From: Mycobacterium asiaticum
GTDB lineage: Bacteria > Actinomycetota > Actinomycetes > Mycobacteriales > Mycobacteriaceae
Length of the DNA: 33,688 nt
NCBI RefSeq assembly: GCF_001668675.1
Contig: NZ_LZKQ01000252.1
Coordinates: 1 to 33,688, forward strand
Reading direction: 5' to 3'
Within the stretch, counting starts at the first letter, position 1. Each line of letters starts with the position of its first letter. A model generated the notes under the pieces. It was not told the DNA's origin. It searched no databases and saw only the letters and a list, made by a program, of their open reading frames with translations. The translations under genes and the position numbers were made by a program. Below are positions 18,886-26,813 of this stretch, piece after piece.

Positions 18886-19302
18886 ATGTTGATTCCCCGC
18901 AAGGTTAAACACCGCAAGCAGCACCACCCGCGCCAGCGTGGCATCGCAAGTGGTGGCACGTCGGTGAACTTCGGTGACTACGGCATCCAGGCTCTGGAGC
19001 ACGCCTACGTCACCAACCGGCAGATCGAGTCCGCTCGTATCGCCATCAACCGGCACATCAAGCGTGGCGGCAAGGTGTGGATCAACATCTTCCCCGACCG
19101 CCCGCTGACCAAGAAGCCCGCCGAGACTCGAATGGGCTCGGGTAAGGGTTCGCCGGAATGGTGGGTGGTCAACGTCAAGCCGGGCCGGGTGCTGTTCGAG
19201 TTGAGCTACCCGAACGAGCAGATCGCCCGCGCGGCGCTCACCCGGGCAATCCACAAGCTGCCGATCAAGGCACGCATCGTTACCCGAGAGGAGCAGTTCT
19301 GA
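18886..19302 (+). CDS. rplP: 50S ribosomal protein L16
   Basis: A 138-residue L16, normal length. [19 protein letters not shown] at the start, [16 protein letters not shown], and the conserved [25 protein letters not shown] motif near residues 72-96 are present. L16 helps position tRNA at the A and P sites. ATG 18886 lies three bases after the rpsC stop. Its TGA shares one base with the ATG of rpmC. Confidence 0.99.
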   Translation: MLIPRKVKHRKQHHPRQRGIASGGTSVNFGDYGIQALEHAYVTNRQIESARIAINRHIKRGGKVWINIFPDRPLTKKPAETRMGSGKGSPEWWVVNVKPGRVLFELSYPNEQIARAALTRAIHKLPIKARIVTREEQF

Positions 19303-19544
19303 TGGCAGTGGGAATTTCCCCTGGCGAACTGCGCGAGCTCACCGACGAGGAGTTGCACGAGCGCGTACGTGAGTCCAAGGAAGAGCTGTTCAATCTGCGC
19401 TTCCAGATGGCCACCGGCCAGCTCAGCAACAACCGCCGGCTCCGCACCGTGCGTCAGGAAATCGCGCGCGTCTACACGGTGCTGCGCGAACGCGAACTGG
19501 GTCTGGCTTCCGGCCCCGATGGGTCTGACGAGAAGGAATCGTGA
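19302..19544 (+). CDS. rpmC: 50S ribosomal protein L29
   Basis: An 80-residue L29: [40 protein letters not shown] is the family core of two long helices, followed by a short acidic tail ending DEKES. L29 sits beside L23 near the tunnel exit. GAGAGGAG inside the end of rplP supplies the ribosome site. The start overlaps the rplP stop, and its own TGA overlaps the rpsQ ATG (TGATG). Confidence 0.98.
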   Translation: MAVGISPGELRELTDEELHERVRESKEELFNLRFQMATGQLSNNRRLRTVRQEIARVYTVLRERELGLASGPDGSDEKES

Positions 19545-19912
19545 TGGCAGAAGCGAAGAAGGCACCGGCCAAGGCCGCTACCAAAGCCGCTCCGAAGGCC
19601 GCCGCCAAGGACGCCGGCTCGAAGGAGAAGGGTCCCAAGCACACTCCGGCCACGCCGAAGCCGCGCGGACGTCGCAAGACGCGCATCGGCTATGTGGTGA
19701 GTGACAAGATGCAGAAGACCATCGTGGTCGAGCTCGAAGACCGCGTGCGGCACCCGTTGTACGGCAAGATCATTCGTACCACCAAGAAGGTGAAGGCCCA
19801 CGACGAGAACAGCATCGCCGGCATCGGCGACCGCGTCTCGCTGATGGAGACCCGCCCGCTGTCGGCCACCAAGCGCTGGCGCCTGGTGGAGATTCTCGAG
19901 AAGGCCAAGTAG
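19544..19912 (+). CDS. rpsQ: 30S ribosomal protein S17, with basic N-terminal extension
   Basis: A 122-residue S17. Residues about 1-43 are an extra Lys/Ala/Pro-rich segment ([19 protein letters not shown]...), as in other mycobacteria; the S17 core follows ([24 protein letters not shown], then [40 protein letters not shown]). ATG 19544 overlaps the rpmC stop; GTG 19541 directly before it would add one residue. This is the last gene of the first ribosomal block; a strong hairpin terminator begins four bases after its stop. Confidence 0.97.
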   Translation: MAEAKKAPAKAATKAAPKAAAKDAGSKEKGPKHTPATPKPRGRRKTRIGYVVSDKMQKTIVVELEDRVRHPLYGKIIRTTKKVKAHDENSIAGIGDRVSLMETRPLSATKRWRLVEILEKAK

Positions 19913-19915
19913 CCC

Positions 19916-19979
19916 GCGCGAGCAGACGTGAAAGCCCCCGCACGCACGGCGTGTCGGGGGCTTTTACGTCTGCTCGCGC
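19916..19979. terminator. Long bidirectional terminator after rpsQ
   Basis: Two 25-nt arms (19916-19940 and 19955-19979) pair with a single G-T wobble and enclose a loop that itself has CACGC-ACG-GCGTG. The inner part AAAGCCCCCG...CGGGGGCTTTT has A and T runs on both sides, so it can stop transcription from rpsQ and from the convergent TetR gene at 19964, whose last codons overlap it. The outer GCGAGCAGACGT arms are the motif also seen at 32479-32564. Confidence 0.85.
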
Positions 19980-20587
19980 AAATTCGCGCGCAGTCCGTGC
20001 ACGAAGGTGCGCAGCCGTTCCGGCGTCGCGGTGTCCGGGTCGCTGAGCCGAAGCTGAAGCAGTTCGCGGCCGGCCGCGTAGAGGATCCGCGCGGTGTATT
20101 CCGGGTCCTGCAGTTCAGGGTTCAGGCGCAACAGTTCCCCTTGGAGAAAGTCCCGCACCACCGTCTGCGATTGAGCCAGCCGCTCATGTAACACCGGCGG
20201 CGCGCCCTGCGGCGGAAACAGGAACAGCCGCCACGTCGCGGTGTGCGCGTCGACCGCGGTAAGCACGCCGTCGAACGCGCGCACCAGCGGTTGGTTGTCC
20301 TCGGTGGGCTCGCCCAACTCGCTGATCGCCTCGACGAACTGCTCGCCGGCCCGCCCCGCCTCACGGTCGATCAAGGCGACGAAAAGCTTTGCGGGATCAC
20401 CGAACAACTGATAGATCAGCGAACGGTTGATGCCTGCTTCCCGGGCGATGCGGTTCGGCGTCGCCGCATGAAATCCTTCGACGTCGACGATGGCATGCGT
20501 GACATCCAGGATCTGTTCGCGCCGCTGTTCGGCGGTCATCCGCCGCTTGGGGGCGTCCCTGGTGGCCTGTGTCACGCTTGACAGCAT
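19964..20587 (-). CDS. TetR-family regulator, divergent from MpaB-type oxygenase gene
   Basis: About 207 residues from ATG 20587. The helix-turn-helix is at residues about 43-61 (ATPNRIAREAGINRSLIYQLF), preceded by MTAEQRREQILDVTHAIV, the usual first helix. The remainder is a helical ligand domain ending LRTFVHGLRANLREQT. The frame could start at GTG 20614, inside the palindrome, but ATG 20587 lies exactly at its edge and is more likely; no Shine-Dalgarno is seen, so the mRNA may be leaderless. The gene and the oxygenase share one perfect 43-bp palindrome, which implies self-control and repression of the neighbour. The ligand is unknown. The pair is absent between rpsQ and atsA in M. tuberculosis, from memory. 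Confidence 0.88.
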   Translation of the reverse strand: MLSSVTQATRDAPKRRMTAEQRREQILDVTHAIVDVEGFHAATPNRIAREAGINRSLIYQLFGDPAKLFVALIDREAGRAGEQFVEAISELGEPTEDNQPLVRAFDGVLTAVDAHTATWRLFLFPPQGAPPVLHERLAQSQTVVRDFLQGELLRLNPELQDPEYTARILYAAGRELLQLRLSDPDTATPERLRTFVHGLRANLREQT

Positions 20588-20628
20588 AACTAACACTTTG
20601 TGAGTATTACTCACAAAGTGTTAGTTAT
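20586..20628. promoter_or_regulatory. 43-bp perfect palindrome, TetR operator
   Basis: Arms of 21 bp (20586-20606 and 20608-20628) are perfect reverse complements around a single T at 20607. The core is ACACTTTGTGAGTA / TACTCACAAAGTGT. It fills nearly the whole space between the TetR ATG and the MpaB gene ATG at 20641, overlapping where both promoters must lie. The perfect symmetry over four helical turns suggests binding of two TetR dimers. Confidence 0.85.
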
Positions 20629-20640
20629 CGAGAGGTCTGC

Positions 20641-21960
20641 ATGGTCACCTACTACCCGGAACTCGCGCAGCGGGTTGCGAGCCAACGACAGCTGCAGCCA
20701 GATCTGTACGGCGACATCGACTTTGACGAGCGGCCGTATCGGCTGACCAAGCAGCCCGGGGACAAGTCGTCGTTGCCGGCGTGGGCCGCCGACCGCGACC
20801 AGATCCTCACCGACGACCGTGTCCTGGAGCTGATGGAGACGGCGACCATGCTCGGCGATGTGGTGGCCGACCCGTACGCGGCGCTGATGAGCCGCTACAG
20901 CGTCACCGAGCTGATCGACATGCTCAAGACTGCCTGCCGCCATGGCATCGACGCCGTTCCCGACGCGCCCGAAGAGTTGGTGGCGTTCATCGCCGCGATG
21001 GAGGTCAGGCCGGACTGGATCAACTTCGACCTGATCGAGGAGGGTGCGCGGCAGGCGCGCGCCGCCGCGGCGTTGCTGGCCCACTTCATCACCCGCGGCG
21101 CTTTCATCGCCACCTTCACCAACACCTACGCGGCATTGCCGATGGGCCTGACCGGTGCGCTCTCGGGTCGCCGCGCCGCGCGCCGGGTCAACGAGACGGC
21201 GAGCTTCTTCGCCGTCACCACCCTGCCGGGCGCGTTGCAGCGGTACGGGCCGGGGTTCGAGGCGGCCGCGATGGTCCGGCTGATGCATTCGATGGTCCGC
21301 TACAACGCGCTGAAGAAATCCGACAAGTGGGATGTCGACGTGTACGGCGTGCCGGTGCCGCAGGTGGACCAGATGCCGGCGGGCATGATCGGCCAGTACA
21401 TGACGTCCCAGCAGGTGCTGCGGCAGGGCCGGGACAAGTTCAACGAGCAGGAGCGAGCGCTCGTCGAGTTCGGGCGCTACCGTTGCTTCCTGCTCGGCCT
21501 GCCCGAGGAACTGTTGCCCACCACCCCCGCCGAGACGGTTCACGTCATGCATGCCCGCGCGGCGCTGCTGCGCGACGGATTCGACTCCGTCTGCCGTGAA
21601 CTCGTCGACTCCACGATGGCCGCGTATCTGCGTCCGGGAACCTCCTGGTTCGACCGCGCCGCAGAGGCCGTGGAGAAGAGCTACAGCAAGGAGACGTTCG
21701 TGCGGGCGTTCTGCAACGGCCACCGCGAAACCGCCGAGGCCATGGGCGTCTCGATCGGAGTGGCCGACCGCATCCGTATCGCCCTGACCGGGCCGTTCAT
21801 CGCCGGGCGCTTTGTTGCCGTACAGCGCGCCAGTAACATTCCCGCGCTGCGTCGGCTGGTCGACAGCTATGTCATCCGGCTGCTCAAGCTGCGACTGAAG
21901 ACCTACGGAAAGCCCGAATTCACCAGCGATTCCGCTCATTACACGCCGATACCGCACTGA
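20641..21960 (+). CDS. MpaB/Lcp-like oxygenase (DUF2236 family)
   Basis: A 439-residue protein of the DUF2236 family, which includes rubber oxygenase (latex clearing protein) and the fungal MpaB enzyme. The family core is seen from about residue 130 on: GAFIATFTNTYAALPMG (153-169), RVNET at 182-186, matching the RxxxT active-site pattern reported for Lcp, and MVRLMHSMVRYN (211-222) with His216, the expected heme ligand in HxxVR. Characterised members are heme oxygenases that cleave isoprenoid double bonds; the substrate here is unknown. There is no signal peptide, so it is probably cytoplasmic. The start ATG has AGAGG upstream at 20631. It is probably repressed by the divergent TetR. Confidence 0.82.
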   Translation: MVTYYPELAQRVASQRQLQPDLYGDIDFDERPYRLTKQPGDKSSLPAWAADRDQILTDDRVLELMETATMLGDVVADPYAALMSRYSVTELIDMLKTACRHGIDAVPDAPEELVAFIAAMEVRPDWINFDLIEEGARQARAAAALLAHFITRGAFIATFTNTYAALPMGLTGALSGRRAARRVNETASFFAVTTLPGALQRYGPGFEAAAMVRLMHSMVRYNALKKSDKWDVDVYGVPVPQVDQMPAGMIGQYMTSQQVLRQGRDKFNEQERALVEFGRYRCFLLGLPEELLPTTPAETVHVMHARAALLRDGFDSVCRELVDSTMAAYLRPGTSWFDRAAEAVEKSYSKETFVRAFCNGHRETAEAMGVSIGVADRIRIALTGPFIAGRFVAVQRASNIPALRRLVDSYVIRLLKLRLKTYGKPEFTSDSAHYTPIPH

Positions 21961-21980
21961 GCAGGATCAGGCGGGCATCG

Positions 21981-22020
21981 ACGAACCTGGACGAACCTGG
22001 ACAAACCTGGACGAACCTGG
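21981..22020 (+). repeat. Tandem 10-bp repeat, four copies
   Basis: Four units of ACGAACCTGG (the third is ACAAACCTGG) lie head to tail directly after the oxygenase gene. A fifth partial ACAAAAC follows. The 10-bp period equals about one helical turn. It is not coding in any supported frame; it may vary in copy number between strains. Confidence 0.8.
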
Positions 22021-22072
22021 ACAAAACATCGAGCCGCCGCGAAATCTCAGCTGATTGCTATGCGGCGCGTGT

Positions 22073-22088
22073 AATGTCCACGGACATT
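22073..22088. promoter_or_regulatory. Operator-like palindrome upstream of atsA
   Basis: AATGTCC-AC-GGACATT is a perfect 16-bp inverted repeat, 49 bp upstream of the atsA start. Size and symmetry suit a dimeric repressor of the TetR or similar type. The regulator is not identified. Confidence 0.5.
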
Positions 22089-22137
22089 CGGATGGTCGGC
22101 GAAACGTCGATGAAGACACAGAGTGAGGCTGGCGGAT

Positions 22138-24513
22138 ATGACTGGGCAGTCGGGGTCCAACGTACCGGGTCAATTTCAAGGCAAGATCGAGCTGGACATT
22201 CGGGATTCGGAGCCGGACTGGGGGCCGTACGCGGCGCCCACCGCCCCGGAGAATTCGCCGAACATCCTCTACCTGGTGTGGGACGACACCGGCATCGCGA
22301 CCTGGGACTGCTTCGGCGGTCTGGTCGAGATGCCGGCCATGAGCAGGATCGCCGAACGCGGGGTGCGCCTCACGCAGTTCCACACCACCGCGCTGTGCTC
22401 ACCGACCCGGGCGTCACTGCTGACCGGCCGCAACGCCACCACCGTCGGCATGGCCACGATTGAAGAGTTCACCGACGGGTTCCCCAACTGCAATGGCCGC
22501 ATTCCGGCCGATACCGCGCTGCTCTCCGAGGTGCTCAACGAGCGCGGGTACAACACCTACTGCATCGGCAAGTGGCACCTGACGCCGCTGGAAGAGTCCA
22601 GCATGGCCGCGACCAAGCGGCACTGGCCGACGTCGCGCGGCTTCGAACGCTTCTACGGCTTCCTGGGCGGTGAGACCGACCAGTGGTATCCGGACCTGGT
22701 GTACGACAACCACCCGGTGAACCCGCCGGGCACCCCTGAGGACGGTTACCACCTGTCAAAAGACCTGGCCGACAAGACGATTCAATTCATCCGCGATGCC
22801 AAGGTGATCGCTCCGGACAAGCCGTGGTTCAGCTACGTCTGCCCCGGCGCCGGCCACGCGCCGCACCACGTGTTCAAGGAATGGGCCGACAAGTACAGCG
22901 GCGTGTTCGACATGGGCTACGAGAAATACCGCGAGATCGCTCTGGAAAAGCAGAAGGCGATGGGGATCGTTCCGCCGGACACCGAGTTGTCTCCGATCAA
23001 CCCCTACCTCGACGTCAAGGGACCGCAGGGAGAGGCGTGGCCGCTGCAGGACACCGTGCGCCCGTGGGACAGCCTCACCGCCGACGAGAAGCGACTGTTC
23101 AGCCGGATGGCCGAGGTGTTCGCCGGCTTCCTGAGCTACACCGACGCCCAGATCGGCCGGATCCTGGATTACCTGGACGAGTCGGGTCAGCTGGACGACA
23201 CCATCATCGTGGTCATCTCCGACAACGGCGCCAGCGGCGAAGGCGGCCCGAACGGGTCGGTCAACGAGGGCAAGTTCTTCAACGGCTACATCGACACCGT
23301 CGAAGAGAGCATGCGGCTCTTCGACCAGTTGGGCGGGCCGGAAACCTACAACCATTACCCGATCGGCTGGGCGATGGCCTTCAACACCCCTTATAAGTTG
23401 TTCAAACGCTACGCCTCTCACGAGGGCGGCATTGCCGACACCGCAATCATCTCCTGGCCCAACGGTATTGGCGCGCACGGCGAGGTCCGCGACAACTACG
23501 TCAACGTCAGCGACATCACCCCGACCGTCTACGACCTGCTCGGCATGACGCCGCCCGATACCGTCAAAGGCATCGCGCAGAAGCCGCTGGACGGTGTGAG
23601 CTTCAAAGCCGCCCTTGAGGATTCGAGTGCTGACACCGGAAAGACGACGCAGTTCTACACCATGCTCGGCACCCGGGGGATCTGGCATCAGGGCTGGTTC
23701 GCCAACACCGTGCATGCCGCCACGCCCGCGGGCTGGTCACACTTCGAACAGGACCGGTGGGAGCTGTTTCACATCGAGCGGGATCGCAGCCAGTGCCATG
23801 ACCTGGCGACGGAGCATCCGGGGAAACTCGAAGAACTCAAAGAGCTGTGGTTCTCCGAGGCCGCCAAGTACAACGGCCTGCCGTTGGCCGACCTGAACAT
23901 CTTCGAGACGTTGTCGCGGTCACGGCCTTACCTGGTCAGTGAACGGGACAGCTACATCTACTACCCGGACTGCGCCGACGTCGGCATCGGCGCCGCACCC
24001 GAGATGCGTGGGCGGTCCTTCGCGGTGGTGGCCGACGTGACTTTGGATACCACCGGCGCCGAAGGGGTGTTGTTCAAACAGGGCGGGGCGCACGGCGGGC
24101 ACGTGCTGTTCATCCAGGACGGGCGGCTCCAGTACGTCTACAACTTCCTCGGCGAACGGCAGCAGCTCATTCAGTCGGCCGGCCCGATCCCGTTGGGCCA
24201 CCACCTGCTCGGCGCGCGTTACGAGCGCACCGGAACCGTACCGAACAGCCACACCCCGATCGGTGTCGTCACGCTGTACTTCGACGAGCATCCGGTCGGG
24301 ACGCTGCCCGACGTGATGACCCACCCCGGAACGTTCGGGTTGGCGGGTGCCGGCATCACCGTCGGACGCAACGGCGGCTCGGGCGTGTCCAGCCGGTACA
24401 AGGCGCCGTTTGTGTTCACCGGCGGCACCATCACCCAGGTGGCGTTAGACCTGTCGGGTCGGCCCTACGAGGATGTGGAAAAGGATCTGGCGCTTGCCTT
24501 TTCCCGCGATTGA
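22138..24513 (+). CDS. atsA: Arylsulfatase AtsA
   Basis: A 791-residue sulfatase from ATG 22138, with GAGG at 22125-22128; the frame also has a GTG at 22123. Family residues are present: the metal Asp pair D49-D50 (LVWDDTG), the modified-cysteine motif C87-S-P-T-R91 followed by ASLLTGR, K145 and H147 in GKWHLTP, GHAPHH near 239-244, and D362-N363 in SDNGAS. C87 must be turned into formylglycine, and the enzyme for that is the next gene. The length is near that of M. tuberculosis AtsA (Rv0711, about 787 residues). It hydrolyses aryl sulfate esters; the natural substrate is unclear. No signal peptide is visible, so it is likely cytoplasmic. The last about 200 residues form a beta-rich domain beyond the sulfatase core. 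Confidence 0.96.
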   Translation: MTGQSGSNVPGQFQGKIELDIRDSEPDWGPYAAPTAPENSPNILYLVWDDTGIATWDCFGGLVEMPAMSRIAERGVRLTQFHTTALCSPTRASLLTGRNATTVGMATIEEFTDGFPNCNGRIPADTALLSEVLNERGYNTYCIGKWHLTPLEESSMAATKRHWPTSRGFERFYGFLGGETDQWYPDLVYDNHPVNPPGTPEDGYHLSKDLADKTIQFIRDAKVIAPDKPWFSYVCPGAGHAPHHVFKEWADKYSGVFDMGYEKYREIALEKQKAMGIVPPDTELSPINPYLDVKGPQGEAWPLQDTVRPWDSLTADEKRLFSRMAEVFAGFLSYTDAQIGRILDYLDESGQLDDTIIVVISDNGASGEGGPNGSVNEGKFFNGYIDTVEESMRLFDQLGGPETYNHYPIGWAMAFNTPYKLFKRYASHEGGIADTAIISWPNGIGAHGEVRDNYVNVSDITPTVYDLLGMTPPDTVKGIAQKPLDGVSFKAALEDSSADTGKTTQFYTMLGTRGIWHQGWFANTVHAATPAGWSHFEQDRWELFHIERDRSQCHDLATEHPGKLEELKELWFSEAAKYNGLPLADLNIFETLSRSRPYLVSERDSYIYYPDCADVGIGAAPEMRGRSFAVVADVTLDTTGAEGVLFKQGGAHGGHVLFIQDGRLQYVYNFLGERQQLIQSAGPIPLGHHLLGARYERTGTVPNSHTPIGVVTLYFDEHPVGTLPDVMTHPGTFGLAGAGITVGRNGGSGVSSRYKAPFVFTGGTITQVALDLSGRPYEDVEKDLALAFSRD

Positions 24514-24626
24514 GCGGATTGCGCGGTTCGCGGCGCTGGTGGCGGCTGGCTTGTTTGAGGCGCACTCGGCGGCGCCGGGATTCGACACTGCCAAATCCCT
24601 GTTGAATCAGGACTTCGCGGTCGTCA

Positions 24627-24632
24627 TACCCT
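24627..24632 (+). promoter_or_regulatory. -10 element for a leaderless mRNA (FGE gene)
   Basis: TACCCT fits the mycobacterial TANNNT -10 and lies six bases before GTG 24639, so transcription would start at the start codon itself. No Shine-Dalgarno is present there, which agrees. Confidence 0.55.
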
Positions 24633-24638
24633 GAACTG

Positions 24639-25532
24639 GTGTTGACGGAGCTGGTGGAGCTGCCGGGCGGATCGTTCCGGATGGGATCGACGAGCTTCTA
24701 CCCCGAAGAGGCGCCGATCCACACCGTGACGGTGGCCGGGTTCGCGGTGGAACGCCACCCGGTGACCAACGCCCAGTTCGCCGAATTCGTTGCAGCGACG
24801 GGCTATGTGACAGTCGCCGAGCAGCCCCTGGATGCGGCCCTGTATCCGGGGGCCGATCCCGCCGATCTGTGTCCAGGCGCCATGGTGTTTCGCCCCACGC
24901 GGGGACCGGTCGACCTGCGCGACTGGCGGCAGTGGTGGGACTGGGCGCCCGGAGCGAGCTGGCGCCACCCCTTCGGTCCCGAGAGCGACGTCGCGGACCG
25001 CCCCGATCATCCGGTCGTGCAAGTGGCGTATCCCGACGCCGCGGCCTACGCACGATGGGCGGGACGGCGCCTGCCGACCGAAGCCGAATGGGAGTACGCC
25101 GCCCGCGCCGGGGCGACCGGCCGCTATGCGTGGGGTGAGGAGGAAAAGCCTGACGGGCAGTTGATGGCAAACACCTGGCAGGGCCGGTTCCCATACCGCA
25201 ACGACGGTGCACTCGGCTGGTTCGGCACGTCGCCGGTGGGCAGCTTTCCCCCCAACGGTTTCGGTCTGTCCGACATGATCGGCAACGTCTGGGAATGGAC
25301 CACAACGGAGTTCAGCGCGCACCACCGCCTCGACCAGCCGCCGAAGGCATGCTGCGCCCCGGCCAATCCGGCCGACCCGTCGATCAGCCAGACCCTCAAG
25401 GGCGGTTCCCATCTGTGTGCACCGGAATACTGTCATCGCTACCGACCGTCGGCCCGTTCGCCGCAGACCCAGGACACGGCGACCACCCATATCGGATTCC
25501 GTTGCGTGCTGGATTCAACCCGGGTCGAATAA
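24639..25532 (+). CDS. Formylglycine-generating enzyme for sulfatase
   Basis: A 297-residue SUMF1/FGE-family protein (Rv0712 counterpart). Family features run from LVELPGGSFRMGSTSFYPEEAPIHTVTV at the start, through HPVTNAQFAEFV, RRLPTEAEWEYAARAG (143-158) and DMIGNVWEWT (212-221), to KGGSHLCAPEYCHRYRPSARS, in which Cys260 and Cys265 form the copper-binding redox pair of the aerobic enzyme. It oxidises the cysteine of the CxPxR motif in AtsA. The gap of 125 bp after atsA contains a leaderless-type promoter, so the gene may be expressed alone. The C-terminal DSTRVE is not conserved. Gene order atsA-FGE is preserved from M. tuberculosis. Confidence 0.95.
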   Translation: MLTELVELPGGSFRMGSTSFYPEEAPIHTVTVAGFAVERHPVTNAQFAEFVAATGYVTVAEQPLDAALYPGADPADLCPGAMVFRPTRGPVDLRDWRQWWDWAPGASWRHPFGPESDVADRPDHPVVQVAYPDAAAYARWAGRRLPTEAEWEYAARAGATGRYAWGEEEKPDGQLMANTWQGRFPYRNDGALGWFGTSPVGSFPPNGFGLSDMIGNVWEWTTTEFSAHHRLDQPPKACCAPANPADPSISQTLKGGSHLCAPEYCHRYRPSARSPQTQDTATTHIGFRCVLDSTRVE

Positions 25533-25635
25533 ATTTGCCGCCAGACGCCGCGCCGCATTGCGGGCGGAATGTCTATGAGTTTCAATAACCTTTCGCTAGC
25601 AAATCCCCTTTGCTTCCAGTGAAAGGCCGCGTCCG

Positions 25636-26580
25636 ATGAGCCATCAGGCCCCGCCGCCCGCCCCGCCCGCGCCGCCACACAGTCAGCCGACCGGGCCGGC
25701 GCCGGGGCAGCCGAAGCAGCCGTCCCGGGCGCGACGCTTACTGGTCGACTTCGGTGTAATCCTCGCCGTCTTGGTCGTGTATGTACTGTCTTTGGTCGGG
25801 GTCCATTTGCTCGCAACGTCGGGCGAGGCAATGGAGGAACCGAACCTCGACGCCAAGGAGAACACCGTAGTACAGGTGAAGCTCGAGGAGCTGGACACGG
25901 TTAACAACCGGCTGAAGGTGAGCGTCCTTGTCATTCCGGAAGATTCATTGGTAAACAAGAAATATTTCGTGTTGGCCCAGGATGTAACCGTGCGCATGCA
26001 TCCCGAGAACGACCTGGGGGACTTGCAGTACCCAGTCGGAAAGTCGCCGGCCCAGCAGAGCACCTATCTTGATGCGGAAGGCGACCCGGCCAACTGGCCA
26101 TTCGACTCATACCGCACGGGCAAAATCTCGGCCGAGGTATTTGCTGGTACTGGTGACAATCGCACCGTGGAGGACGCTCGCGTAGAGGTCATAGGTTCGG
26201 TGGGCGGCTGGGACGCCAGCCTCCGACGTGTCCAATCTCCAGGCGATGAAGATCCCCGCCCCGATGACGTGATCATCACTTTGCACCGGTCCAAGAGCAC
26301 CCTCATCTTCGACCTGGGCATCGTCCTGGTGCTCATCTCGCTGCCCGCCCTGGCGCTGTGGGTGTCCATCCCAATGGTGTTGGGCAAGAAGAAGTTCCTG
26401 CCGCCGTTCGTATCCTGGTTCGCTGCCATGCTGTTCGCGGTGGTCCCGCTGCGAAATATCTTCCCGGGCAAGCCACCGGAGGGCTCGTGGGTGGATCAGG
26501 CCATCACGCTGTGGGTGCTGCTGGCCCTGATCGTCGCGATGACGTTGTTCATCGTGGCGTACCGAAAACAGTCGGACTGA
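25636..26580 (+). CDS. DUF4436 membrane protein, copy 1
   Basis: A 314-residue protein of the DUF4436 family (Rv0713 counterpart). Residues 1-30 are Pro/Ala-rich and cytoplasmic; a first membrane helix is at about 36-60 (LLVDFGVILAVLVVYVLSLVGVHLLA). A soluble domain of about 160 residues follows (beta-rich, e.g. NTVVQVKLEELDTVNNRLKVSVLVIPED), then two or three more helices near 225-250 (LIFDLGIVLVLISLPALALWVSI), 260-275 and 290-310. The function is unknown. ATG 25636 has GAAAGG upstream. It lies 103 bp after the sulfatase-maturation gene, and a paralogue follows 233 bp downstream. Confidence 0.8.
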   Translation: MSHQAPPPAPPAPPHSQPTGPAPGQPKQPSRARRLLVDFGVILAVLVVYVLSLVGVHLLATSGEAMEEPNLDAKENTVVQVKLEELDTVNNRLKVSVLVIPEDSLVNKKYFVLAQDVTVRMHPENDLGDLQYPVGKSPAQQSTYLDAEGDPANWPFDSYRTGKISAEVFAGTGDNRTVEDARVEVIGSVGGWDASLRRVQSPGDEDPRPDDVIITLHRSKSTLIFDLGIVLVLISLPALALWVSIPMVLGKKKFLPPFVSWFAAMLFAVVPLRNIFPGKPPEGSWVDQAITLWVLLALIVAMTLFIVAYRKQSD

Positions 26581-26683
26581 ATGGCGGCTCATCGCCGCCG
26601 GGGACTCGTGACCGCTCAAAGCGCCCACCGAAACCGATTCGGCCGCAGGCGAAGTCGACGATGACCGCCGCAGACAGATGGTG

Positions 26684-26735
26684 CGAGCGTCACGCCAGCG
26701 TGGCGTTGGGCGTCGAGCGTCACGCCAGCGTGACG
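26684..26735 (+). repeat. Two direct repeats with internal palindromes
   Basis: CGAGCGTCACGCCAGCGTG occurs at 26684-26702 and again at 26714-26732. In each, CGTCACG-CCAG-CGTG(A/G)CG is an inverted repeat (perfect in the second copy). The motif resembles an abundant mycobacterial intergenic repeat that I recall but cannot verify. It lies between the two DUF4436 genes and is not followed by a T run, so I do not call it a terminator. Confidence 0.7.
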
Positions 26736-26799
26736 GGCGGTGGCTTAGGCGCGCCAATGAGATTGAGCGCGAAGCGCTGCCGGGCGGTGTGGTGATTGC

Positions 26800-26805
26800 T
26801 ACCAT
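26800..26805 (+). promoter_or_regulatory. -10 element for a leaderless mRNA (DUF4436 copy 2)
   Basis: TACCAT fits TANNNT and lies eight bases before GTG 26814, with no Shine-Dalgarno in between. This supports GTG 26814 over TTG 26796 as the start. Confidence 0.5.
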
Positions 26806-26813
26806 CTGAGTCC

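Noticed and set aside
26684..26735. CRISPR array
   Set aside because: Only two repeats of 19 bp with an 11-bp spacer and no cas genes; it is a dispersed palindromic repeat.
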